A stretch of DNA of 64,000 bases from CAADGU01 sp964467705 (lineage in GTDB: Bacteria > Chloroflexota > Anaerolineae > Promineifilales > Promineifilaceae): positions 1-64,000 of the forward strand of contig CAYXUZ010000005.1 of the NCBI GenBank assembly GCA_964467705.1. The letters run 5' to 3'. Numbering within the stretch: the first letter of the stretch is position 1; each line of letters begins with the position of its first letter. The notes beneath the pieces are model-generated. The model saw nothing but the letters and a program-made list of their open reading frames with translations. It ran no database searches and was not told the origin of the DNA. The position numbers were made by a program, and so were the translations under genes. This document shows, in pieces, positions 8,880-16,169 of the stretch.

Positions 8880-9752
8880 TTAATCTGCTTGAAGTTGAAA
8901 GACATAAATCTGGTGGCTATCTTCAAAATAAATCACCAATTTATCTTCCACAAAAGTGTTCACCATTTGATAAGGGTTTAATCTCACGCCTCGAAAACTA
9001 GCTTGTCCAATGACATTCATGGTTTTTGTATCCTGAACAAAAAATTTGCTATCTTGTGATATGGGAAAAACAGCATCATCAACAACAATCTGATAGGAAC
9101 TGGACTTTTCAGGCCACGATTCATCCGCTGGACTATTTTGAATCGGCCTTTCTCTTACATCCCATGAACAATCATGGTATGTGACTGCACCATTGGTAAG
9201 GGCAATTTTCGAAATTGCCCCCGAGGTAGAATGGTTAGCAAAACCTGTCAAAAAAGCATGTTGCCCATTTAGTCTCAATGTTGATGGATTCACACCTCGA
9301 TACCCATAACCCCAAGCAATTTCTCCTGTGTTGGGATCATAAGTTGATAATGATGCGACACCACCAAAAAGACAAGATGGGAATTCTTGCCCGTTGGCTG
9401 TTGGTGCTGCTTCGAGCCACTTTCCTGACGACACGACTATTTTTTCATCATATATCCGAATAACAGAAGGGGAAAAGATGTCAGTTTGCCAGTTTGTCCG
9501 TCCATCACTCAAATCAAATGATGATAACCCGGCGCTTGTATACACTATTGCATTCCCATTATGGGAGTAAATGACCGGATAATTTATGTCAATATCACCA
9601 CTCCATAACAATGTCATGTTTTCAATGTCATTTATCGTTCTTTTTGGTGACCATGATTGTAAGATCACCCACACTACAAACGTGGAAGTAGTAAGCAAAC
9701 TCCCAGCAATGACTACGTAATCAGTGATCTTTATTGGACGTGGAGGTTTCAT
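8880..9752 (-). CDS. Membrane-anchored protein with PQQ-type beta-propeller, unknown function
   Basis: About 290 residues. An N-terminal membrane anchor (roughly 10-32) is followed by an extracytoplasmic region with propeller-like blades, for example VIYSHNGNAIVYTSAGLSSF, SLSTYDPNTGEIAWGYGY and AVTYHDCSW. The pattern 'D.NTGEIAW' is typical of PQQ/WD-like repeats. The ATG at 9752 is preferred: a longer frame to 9821 would overlap hemH. AT-rich, no ACGGCCGT, and inserted between hemH and hemL. It has no obvious role in heme synthesis. It resembles the 6453-7475 gene in composition and type. Confidence 0.6.
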   Translation of the reverse strand: MKPPRPIKITDYVVIAGSLLTTSTFVVWVILQSWSPKRTINDIENMTLLWSGDIDINYPVIYSHNGNAIVYTSAGLSSFDLSDGRTNWQTDIFSPSVIRIYDEKIVVSSGKWLEAAPTANGQEFPSCLFGGVASLSTYDPNTGEIAWGYGYRGVNPSTLRLNGQHAFLTGFANHSTSGAISKIALTNGAVTYHDCSWDVRERPIQNSPADESWPEKSSSYQIVVDDAVFPISQDSKFFVQDTKTMNVIGQASFRGVRLNPYQMVNTFVEDKLVIYFEDSHQIYVFQLQAD

Positions 9753-9786
9753 TACTTTACGCTGTTGGAATGAGCATTCAATGAGA

Positions 9787-10722
9787 TTACAGCCACCTAT
9801 GTTCGTCGGCCTTAGCCACAATCAAATCGGCCAGTTGTTTTATAAAAACGGGATCGGTGTTCAGGGCCGACGGCCGTACTAACCGCACTCCCAACTCTTC
9901 TGCCACCGCCTGTGCCTGAATGTCAATATCAAACAAGATCTCCACATGATCGCATACAAAACCGACGGGCACAGAGACGATATTTTTAATGCCCTGCGCC
10001 GCCAGTTCCGGGATGTACTCCTGCAACTGCGGCCCCAACCACGGTTCCGGGCTGCGGCCGGCCGACTGGTAACTCCACGACCACTGCGTATTGGGCAGGC
10101 CAGCCTGCACCGCCACCAGCCGCGCCGTTTCGCGCAGTTGGCTGTCATACGGGTCGCCCATTTTCAGGATGCGCTCCGGCAGGCTGTGGGCGCTGAAAAC
10201 CACATGCACATTAGCCCGTTCCGCTTCCGGCCATTCGTTTAATCCCGCCTGCACCCGCGCTGCCAATGGGCCAATCAGCCCCGGTACGTCATGGTAGCTG
10301 AGGATGTGGGCGAATTCGATACGGCCGTGAAACATCGCCAGCCCCGCTTCTATCTTGTCATGGTATTTGGCAATGCTCAGTTTGCTGAAATGGGGGGCCA
10401 GCACCAGGCTGACGGCGCGGCTGATGCCGTCGTCCAGTATCTCCCGCACCGCATCCTCAATCCAGGGTGACCAGTGGCGCATCCCCAGGTACACTTTGAA
10501 CCGGTCGGGAGACAGATGCCCACGAATCGCTTCTATTTGCGCGGTGGTAAATTCCAGCAGCGGCGACTTGCCGCCAATCTGGGTGTAGTTGTGGGTTATT
10601 TCTTCCAGGACGGCGGGGGTGGTAACACGGCCGTGCCGAATATCCGCCAGGTAGCCCGGAATCTCCTCTAAATTATTCGGCCCGCCGTAGGCCATGATCA
10701 GGACGCCGATTGGGTTGCTCAT
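9787..10722 (-). CDS. hemH: Ferrochelatase (probably coproporphyrin type)
   Basis: Inserts Fe2+ into a porphyrin. Two key residues are visible: His179 in VVFSAHSLPE and Glu261 in VGFVCDHVEILFDID. Length 311 residues, as in Gram-positive-type soluble enzymes. No Cys cluster is seen at the C-terminus. Because hemQ and a HemY-type oxidase are encoded in the same cluster, the substrate is inferred to be coproporphyrin III rather than protoporphyrin IX. Start ATG with GAGG upstream. It lies 53 nt after hemE, a gap that holds a repeat cassette. Confidence 0.94.
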   Translation of the reverse strand: MSNPIGVLIMAYGGPNNLEEIPGYLADIRHGRVTTPAVLEEITHNYTQIGGKSPLLEFTTAQIEAIRGHLSPDRFKVYLGMRHWSPWIEDAVREILDDGISRAVSLVLAPHFSKLSIAKYHDKIEAGLAMFHGRIEFAHILSYHDVPGLIGPLAARVQAGLNEWPEAERANVHVVFSAHSLPERILKMGDPYDSQLRETARLVAVQAGLPNTQWSWSYQSAGRSPEPWLGPQLQEYIPELAAQGIKNIVSVPVGFVCDHVEILFDIDIQAQAVAEELGVRLVRPSALNTDPVFIKQLADLIVAKADEHRWL

Positions 10723-10735
10723 CTATACCTCAAAA

Positions 10736-10789
10736 GTGAGCAGTGAGCGGTAAGCAGTATCAGACCGCCCACTGCTCACTGCTCACTGG
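10736..10789. repeat. Short-word repeat cassette with inverted arms, at the hemE stop
   Basis: GTGAGCAGTGAGCGGTAAGCAG is followed by CCACTGCTCACTGCTCACTG, so the element can fold into a stem. The right arm on the minus strand encodes the last residues of HemE (SEQ) and its stop. Same word family as 97-127. Confidence 0.75.
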
Positions 10790-11828
10790 TTCTTACATGC
10801 ACATAATCCACCAGCCGCTTTACATTCTCCACCGGCGTCTCCTTGAAGATGCCGTGGCCCAGGTTGAAGATGTGTCCGGCACGGCCGTTGGCCCGCGCCA
10901 GCACCTCATCCACCTGAAACTTCAATTCACGCCAGGGGGCCAGCAGCGCCAGCGGGTCTAAATTGCCCTGGATCGCTTTGTCCAGGCCAATGCGCGCCCA
11001 CAGTTCATCAAGGGCCAGATGCCAGTCCACACCCATGACCGTACCGCCACACTTTGCCACTTCCTCGATGTACGGCGACGTGCCCGTGCTGAAGTTGATG
11101 ACGGGCACATTGGCCCGCGCCAACTGCTGGAATAGCTTCGTGTTGTAGGGCTGCACAAACCGGATGTAATCCTGCTTGCTCAGGGCATGGCCCGCCCAGG
11201 AATCGAATAGCTGCAAAGCGGACGCGCCCGCTTTGGCCTGGGCCAGCAGGTAATCGGCCTGCACCGTTACCAGCTTATCCATCAGCCGCCCCCAGGCCGC
11301 CGGTTCGCTGTACATGAGCGACTTGGTATGCTGATACGTCTTGGAGCCACCGCCTTCGATAGCGTAGCTGGCCAGTGTGAAGGGCGCACCGGCAAAACCG
11401 ATCAACGGGATGCCCCGCGGCTGCAATTCAGCAACAACCAGTTCAATGGCCTTTAACGTCCCGGCCATCGTTTCGGCGGCGGGTGGGGTGGCGAGCAGGT
11501 CAATGTCATACGGCCGTTGCAGCCGATTATGTAGCACCGGCCCTTCACCCTGGGCAAATTCCAGGTGTAACCCCATGCCCACCAGCGGCGGCAAAATATC
11601 AGAGAAGATAATAGCCGCGTCCAGGTCAAAGGCATCGATCGGTTGCAAGGTAATTTCGGCCGCCAGTTCCGGCGTGTGGATACATTCCAGCATCGAATAT
11701 CGGGCGCGCAGGGCGCGGTATTCGGGCATATAACGCCCCGCCTGCCGCATCAGCCAAACCGGCGTGGCATCCACCGGCAGCCCGGCGCAGGCACGTAGGA
11801 ATCGGGAGGTTGGTTCTTGTGGTGTCAT
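10776..11828 (-). CDS. hemE: Uroporphyrinogen decarboxylase
   Basis: Decarboxylates the four acetate side chains of uroporphyrinogen III to give coproporphyrinogen III. Signature sequences are PVWLMRQAGRYMPEYRALR near the start, IIFSDILPPLVGMG, GFAGAPFTLASYAIEGGGSK and the C-terminal GHIFNLGHGIFKETP. ATG at 11828 forms a 4-nt ATGA overlap with the stop of hemQ; an ATG at 11846 is an alternative that adds six residues. The overlap points to translational coupling with hemQ. The 3' end is made of repeat-cassette DNA. Confidence 0.96.
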   Translation of the reverse strand: MTPQEPTSRFLRACAGLPVDATPVWLMRQAGRYMPEYRALRARYSMLECIHTPELAAEITLQPIDAFDLDAAIIFSDILPPLVGMGLHLEFAQGEGPVLHNRLQRPYDIDLLATPPAAETMAGTLKAIELVVAELQPRGIPLIGFAGAPFTLASYAIEGGGSKTYQHTKSLMYSEPAAWGRLMDKLVTVQADYLLAQAKAGASALQLFDSWAGHALSKQDYIRFVQPYNTKLFQQLARANVPVINFSTGTSPYIEEVAKCGGTVMGVDWHLALDELWARIGLDKAIQGNLDPLALLAPWRELKFQVDEVLARANGRAGHIFNLGHGIFKETPVENVKRLVDYVHVRTSEQ

Positions 11829-12556
11829 AGTGGTCGGTTCTGCCAAATCGCTTTACCAATAAAAAACGGCCCCAACTTTTCCAGGTACAGCGCGGTTTGT
11901 TTCGTTTTCCTCATGCGCTGCACAATTTGGGAAAGGGGGTATAGCTCCTTGCCCACCAGCCCGGCGATGAAGTCGTTGTCTTCCGCGCCCAGGCCGTGGC
12001 AGGCCAGGCGGATGTCGTGCGCCAGGTCGGCTTCACCGTAGGCACGGCCGATGCCGCCATGCTCCATCAAAATGGTGCGCTGCTCCGGTGCCGACAACTG
12101 CTCAAACTGCCCGGAACGGCGCAGCGGATACCAGACCGCCCACGGCCAGGCCGGGTTTGTGGCCCGTTCAATAGGGCGGGTGATCAGGGTACGTTCCAGG
12201 TCGGCTTCGTAGCCCAGCGAGTAGGTACGGCCGAGCATGGTCATCTCCGGGCGCGGCGTCAGCAGGTCAAACGGCTCCTGGTTCAGCAGGCGGCGCACGT
12301 CGGCCACAAAGTAGTCCGGCTCTTCGCTAAAGGTGAGCAGCCCCACGCCATACGGGTCATTCAGATCGAGGTACAACACCCCATGAATGTCCGCCTCGGC
12401 TAACGCTGACACCAATACGGCCGTGTCAAATACATCGGTAAAAACCAAAAGCTGCATAAACAGGCGGCGATTCATTGAGATGGTTTTGCCATTCAGTTCC
12501 CCCTTTTCCGTTATGTCGAGAGTTTTGTCTTCTGAAATTTTAATATCAAGTGCCAT
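11825..12556 (-). CDS. hemQ: Coproheme decarboxylase (HemQ/ChdC, chlorite dismutase family)
   Basis: Converts coproheme to heme b with peroxide, the last step of the coproporphyrin-dependent pathway. The chlorite-dismutase-family core is clear: WYPL with Tyr143, the expected radical tyrosine; His166 in LMEHGGIGRAY, the likely proximal heme ligand; GLGAEDNDF; and the C-terminal RMRKTKQ...LGPFFIGK. Where many ChdC enzymes have Lys four residues after the Tyr, this one has Arg147. An N-terminal extension of about 25 residues has no obvious function. 243 residues. Overlaps hemE by 4 nt. Confidence 0.9.
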   Translation of the reverse strand: MALDIKISEDKTLDITEKGELNGKTISMNRRLFMQLLVFTDVFDTAVLVSALAEADIHGVLYLDLNDPYGVGLLTFSEEPDYFVADVRRLLNQEPFDLLTPRPEMTMLGRTYSLGYEADLERTLITRPIERATNPAWPWAVWYPLRRSGQFEQLSAPEQRTILMEHGGIGRAYGEADLAHDIRLACHGLGAEDNDFIAGLVGKELYPLSQIVQRMRKTKQTALYLEKLGPFFIGKAIWQNRPL

Positions 12557-12580
12557 AATTTCTCTTTAGCCTTTTCGTCA

Positions 12581-13096
12581 TTACAAGTCATCATCGGCGT
12601 AAAATTGAGGGCCCAATGATTCGTTTGCAGCTATAGTTTGACCTTTTTGTCCACGGGGCGGGAACTCTCTACTAAATTGATCGAGTACACTGATCGACTT
12701 GTTTACCTGGTCATCGGTCAAACGTACAACAACTAAATTGTAATCGTGAATTTGGGGATCATAGGTGAGACGGGGGGCAAGCAAAATAGCAAAACAATGT
12801 AGATTCTGGACCTTAGCAAGGTAAGTAATGTTATTGATATCTTGTTCCAGAAAACCAATCTCCCTTCGCTTTGCTTCGTGATTTACGACGTGTAATAACC
12901 ACTTTGATAACCACTGAAGCTCCCAAGTCAAAATGCATGGACTTTGCCTCTTCCATTTTCCAAGTTCATTAGATACTTCAACCTCCACTATTAACCAGTT
13001 CGCGTCATAATCCTCTTCTATACTTGGGAATTCATAGCCCAAGATACTCAATTTAAGTTCTTCACTGTTGATTCCTGTCCATTCGATCATAGTCAT
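12581..13096 (-). CDS. WapI-like immunity-type protein (uncharacterised) inside the heme operon
   Basis: 171 residues, no signal or membrane segment. The pattern GYEFP...DYDANWLIVEVEV, then GKWKRQSPCILTWELQWLSKWL resembles the WapI-type immunity/SUFU-superfamily-like small proteins often encoded beside contact-dependent toxins. I see no toxin gene nearby. It sits between hemB (3 nt away) and hemQ (24 nt away) and must be co-transcribed with them. AT-rich with no ACGGCCGT, hence probably inserted later. The family call is by pattern recognition only. A link to heme synthesis is not supported by anything in its sequence. Confidence 0.6.
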   Translation of the reverse strand: MTMIEWTGINSEELKLSILGYEFPSIEEDYDANWLIVEVEVSNELGKWKRQSPCILTWELQWLSKWLLHVVNHEAKRREIGFLEQDINNITYLAKVQNLHCFAILLAPRLTYDPQIHDYNLVVVRLTDDQVNKSISVLDQFSREFPPRGQKGQTIAANESLGPQFYADDDL

Positions 13097-13099
13097 TAC

Positions 13100-14113
13100 T
13101 CAATAATCCAATAACCACTCTGCTGCATCCCTAGCATGGTAGGTAATAATCAAATCCGCGCCGGCACGTTTGATGCTGGTGAGGGTTTCTAGCACGGCCG
13201 TTTTCTCATCCAGCCACCCTCTCTCCGCCGCCGCCTTAATCATGGCGTATTCGCCGCTGACGTTGTAGGCCGCCAGGGGTAGCGCCGGGAACTGCTGCTT
13301 CACGCGGTAAATCACATCCAGGTAAGCCAGCGCCGGTTTCACCATCAGAAAATCCGCCCCTTCGGCCACATCCAGGGCCGCTTCGCGCAACGCTTCACGG
13401 CCGTTGGCCGGGTCCATCTGGTGCGTTTTGCGGTCGCCAAACTTCGGCGCACCATCGGCCGCATCGCGGAACGGGCCGTAAAAACCGCTGGCATATTTCA
13501 CCGCATAGGACATGATGGGCAGATGGGCAAAGCCGTAGTCGTCCAGTTCGCGGCGAATGGCGGCCACCATGCCGTCCATCATGCCGCTGGGGGCCACGAT
13601 GTCTGCGCCCGCCCGCGCATGGGAAACGGCCACCCGCCCCAACACATCCAGCGTTTCATCATTCAACACATACCCTTCGGACAAATGCTCGTTTAGCAGC
13701 AGCTCAATATCCGTGTTCAAAACGCCGCAGTGCCCATGATCGGTGTATTCACACAGGCAAACATCGGTGACGACGACCATCTGCGGCAGCGCGGCTTTGA
13801 TGGCGCGGATGGCCTGCTGGATGATGCCGTTTGCGGCGAAGTTTTCCTGCCCAACCGGGTCTTTTTCGGCGGGCAGGCCAAAGAGAATGACGGCCGTGAT
13901 CCCCAACGCATAAGCGGATTGGGCTTCGGCTACGGCCGTGTCCACTGACATTTGGGCCACACCGGGCATGGAAGGAATGGGGCGGCGTTCGTTTTCGCCG
14001 TGTCGCACAAACAGAGGGTAGATGAAATCGGCCGGGTTTAGTTCTGTTTCGCGCACCATTTGGCGCAGCACGGCCGTGTGCCGCAACCGGCGCGGGCGGA
14101 TGGGGATGTTCAT
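13100..14113 (-). CDS. hemB: Porphobilinogen synthase (ALA dehydratase)
   Basis: Condenses two 5-aminolevulinate molecules. Both Schiff-base lysines are present: Lys206 (SYAVKYAS) and Lys259 (FLMVKPAL). A zinc-type site is visible as Cys119, Cys121 and Cys129 in DVCLCEYTDHGHCG. 337 residues, normal length. Its ATG overlaps the TGA of hemD by 4 nt (ATGA), so translation is probably coupled. Several ACGGCCGT copies encode Thr-Ala-Val. Confidence 0.96.
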   Translation of the reverse strand: MNIPIRPRRLRHTAVLRQMVRETELNPADFIYPLFVRHGENERRPIPSMPGVAQMSVDTAVAEAQSAYALGITAVILFGLPAEKDPVGQENFAANGIIQQAIRAIKAALPQMVVVTDVCLCEYTDHGHCGVLNTDIELLLNEHLSEGYVLNDETLDVLGRVAVSHARAGADIVAPSGMMDGMVAAIRRELDDYGFAHLPIMSYAVKYASGFYGPFRDAADGAPKFGDRKTHQMDPANGREALREAALDVAEGADFLMVKPALAYLDVIYRVKQQFPALPLAAYNVSGEYAMIKAAAERGWLDEKTAVLETLTSIKRAGADLIITYHARDAAEWLLDY

Positions 14114-14919
14114 AGGGCTTCCTCTCTGAGGGAGACATCCGATTTCTTCAAGAAATCGGATGTCTGGTGTTCTACTACGGCCGTTACCAATCCCTCAATG
14201 GTGTACTCATCTGGCATTATGTCAACAGACAAGCCGCATTGTTCCGCTTCGACGGCGGTAGAGGGGCCGATGACGGCGATAATGGGAGACATGCGATGTT
14301 TTGGAAACATCGCATGTCTGGTGATATTGACGAAGTTGCGCACGCTGGACGGACTGGTGAAGGTGAGGATTTCGGCGCCTTTTTCCATTTCAGCCAGTGC
14401 TTCGGGGGTGGGCACGGCCGTGACCGTCTCATACAGCGCGATATCATCTACCATCGCCCCACGCTCGCGCAGCAGATTCACAATTTCTGGGCGGCCCATT
14501 TTGGCGCGGGGTAGCAAAATACGCTGCCCGGCCACATCACCCAACCCCAAGACCAACTGCTCGCCCGTAAATTCGTCCGGCACAAAATCTACCGAGACGC
14601 CTTTTTCCGCCAGCGCTTGCTGCGTAGCAGAGCCGACAGCGGCTATCGGTAATTGGTAATTGGTAATCGGTAATCGGTGGGTTTCCAATCGCTGCCAGAA
14701 GAAGCGCACAGCATTGACGCTGGTGAAAATTAGCCAGGTGTATTGGTCGAGGCGGGCCAGGGCATTGTCCAGTTCGATGGCGGGCAAGGGGACAAAATCT
14801 ATCACCGGAAAGCGGATGCACGTGGCCCCTAACGCTTCCAACCGGGCGCATAACTCCCCCGCCTGATCCGGGCTGCGGGTGACGACAATGCGTTTTTCGA
14901 GTAGCGGCCTCTGCATCAT
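14110..14919 (-). CDS. hemD: Uroporphyrinogen-III synthase
   Basis: Cyclises hydroxymethylbilane with D-ring inversion. The poorly conserved HemD fold is recognised from KRIVVTRSPDQAGELCARLEALGA at the start, WLIFTSVNAVRFFWQRL, the AAVGSATQQALAEKG hinge and ILTFTSPSSVRNF near the end. The start is placed at the first ATG of the pair at 14919/14916; the longer frame to 14997 runs into an intergenic inverted repeat. Residues around LPITNYQLPI are encoded by a short-word repeat cassette (14646-14680) that lies in frame. This suggests that the cassette inserted in a tolerant loop. The gene overlaps hemB by 4 nt. Confidence 0.9.
   Translation of the reverse strand: MMQRPLLEKRIVVTRSPDQAGELCARLEALGATCIRFPVIDFVPLPAIELDNALARLDQYTWLIFTSVNAVRFFWQRLETHRLPITNYQLPIAAVGSATQQALAEKGVSVDFVPDEFTGEQLVLGLGDVAGQRILLPRAKMGRPEIVNLLRERGAMVDDIALYETVTAVPTPEALAEMEKGAEILTFTSPSSVRNFVNITRHAMFPKHRMSPIIAVIGPSTAVEAEQCGLSVDIMPDEYTIEGLVTAVVEHQTSDFLKKSDVSLREEAL
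14646..14680. repeat. Short-word repeat cassette inside hemD
   Basis: Iterated GGTAATTGGTAATCGGTAATCGG words within the coding sequence, read on the minus strand as LPITNYQLPI. The same words form the cassettes at 18031-18087 and 18784-18813. The peptide resembles those produced by the short tandemly repeated (STRR) elements of filamentous cyanobacteria. Confidence 0.8.
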
Positions 14920-14958
14920 CCTTTGGTACACCGTTAACAAAATAACCTGAACTTTCCT

Positions 14959-15043
14959 TGTCATTTCGACAAGTCTTCGAGGAGAAATCACTGCCACTTG
15001 TACGGGAGAAGGATTCCTCGTCGAAGACTCCTCGGAATGACAT
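14959..15043. repeat. Imperfect inverted repeat between hemC and hemD
   Basis: The left arm TGTCATTTCGACAAGTCTTC (from about 14959) pairs with the right arm, which reads TGTCATTCCGAGGAGTCTTC on the other strand (ending near 15043). About 25 nt lie between the arms. This looks like a non-autonomous interspersed repeat, not a terminator, since no T-run follows. Confidence 0.65.
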
Positions 15044-15065
15044 TTTCATCTGATTTTGGATCTAC

Positions 15066-15114
15066 TGAGATCAGGAGATTGAGAGATCCGGAATCTCTCA
15101 ATCTCCTGATCTCA
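15066..15114. repeat. Perfect 22-bp inverted repeat overlapping the hemC stop
   Basis: Arms 15066-15087 and 15093-15114 are perfectly complementary with a 5-nt loop (CCGGA). The arm encodes the last residues of HemC (RSGD) and its stop on the minus strand. The word AGGAGATTGAGAGAT is shared in style with the repeat at 16028-16082 on the other side of hemC. Confidence 0.8.
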
Positions 15115-16018
15115 ACAATTTCGCCGCCCCTTGCGCCATCGCTTTTTGTGCCAGTTCTGCACCGAGTTGGTTGGGGTCACGGCCGTGCCCCTTTACCTCA
15201 ATCACCTGACTACCATCCTCAGCCGCCACCAGTCCGGTTAACATAATCTCGTTGTTTTGCAGGGTGGCGCAGGCCGCCACCGGCAGTGAACAACCACTGC
15301 CCAGACCATCCAGAAAGGCGCGTTCGGCCGTGACGCAGCAGCGGGTTTCGGCGTCGTTGAGAGGAGACAGGAGGGAAAGCACGGCCGTGTCTCCCCCGCG
15401 ACATTGCACCGCCAGTGCCCCCTGCCCCGGAGCGGGCAGCATCACTTTCAAGGGCAGATATTGGGTAACATGGCTTTCTAATCCCAGACGAGTCAGCCCG
15501 GCGGCGGCCAAAATAGTGGCGTCGTACTGACCTTCCTGCACTTTGCGCAGGCGGGTATCCACGTTGCCACGAATGGATTGGATGGTCAGGTCGGGCCGGG
15601 CGTGCAGCAGTTGGGCTTTGCGGCGCAGGCTGCTGGTGCCAACGGTGGCCCCCAACGGCAGGCTGCCCAACGTCCACTGTTGGCGGGCGACCAGCACATC
15701 CCGCAAATCAGCACGGTGAGTGATGGCGCCGATAGTCAGACCGGCAGCGTCGGCGACGGGCACGTCTTTGAGGGAATGGACGGCGATGTCAATACGGCCG
15801 TCCAGCAGCGCCGCTTCCAATTCGGCCGTAAACAGCCCCTTCCCGCCAATTTCCGGCAGCGGTTTGTCCAGCGTTTTGTCACCCTGGGTGACAAATGTTT
15901 CCAGGCGGCACACCAGGCCCGGCCACGCTTCTTCTAGCCTTTGCTTGACATAATCTGTCTGCCACAACGCCAATTGCGAGGTACGTGTGCCGATAGTGAT
16001 GATTTTTGTGGGGGTCAT
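15098..16018 (-). CDS. hemC: Hydroxymethylbilane synthase (porphobilinogen deaminase)
   Basis: Links four porphobilinogen units into hydroxymethylbilane. Landmarks are GTRTSQLALWQ at residues 10-20, Asp85 in VHSLKDVP, the arginine-rich TSSLRRKAQLL and RGNVDTRLRK substrate-binding stretches, and Cys243 (GLGSGCSLPVAAC), which carries the dipyrromethane cofactor. 306 residues, usual length. The ATG has no good RBS because an inverted repeat occupies the upstream gap. The 3' end is formed by another perfect inverted repeat. Confidence 0.96.
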   Translation of the reverse strand: MTPTKIITIGTRTSQLALWQTDYVKQRLEEAWPGLVCRLETFVTQGDKTLDKPLPEIGGKGLFTAELEAALLDGRIDIAVHSLKDVPVADAAGLTIGAITHRADLRDVLVARQQWTLGSLPLGATVGTSSLRRKAQLLHARPDLTIQSIRGNVDTRLRKVQEGQYDATILAAAGLTRLGLESHVTQYLPLKVMLPAPGQGALAVQCRGGDTAVLSLLSPLNDAETRCCVTAERAFLDGLGSGCSLPVAACATLQNNEIMLTGLVAAEDGSQVIEVKGHGRDPNQLGAELAQKAMAQGAAKLLRSGD

Positions 16019-16027
16019 TTGTGATTA

Positions 16028-16082
16028 GAGATTGGGAGATTAGGAGACTAAGAGACTCCCAATCTCCTAATCTCCCAATCTC
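16028..16082. repeat. Perfect 20-bp inverted repeat between hemA and hemC
   Basis: Arms 16028-16047 and 16063-16082 pair perfectly around a 15-nt loop. The sequence consists of the words AGATTGGGAG and ATTAGGAGA. It is not followed by a T-run on either strand, so I read it as an interspersed repeat of the same kind as 15066-15114. Confidence 0.8.
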
Positions 16083-16169
16083 ATTCTTCAAAGGGGATAA
16101 CAGGATGGACACGGCCGCTTTTCTCCTTCTTCTTCGTGTAAAGGCCCGGCCATCCTGTTGACCCAAATT

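Noticed and set aside
14959..16082. Rho-independent terminators inside the heme operon
   Set aside because: The hairpins flanking hemC lack T-runs and have repeat-family wording, so I list them as repeats.
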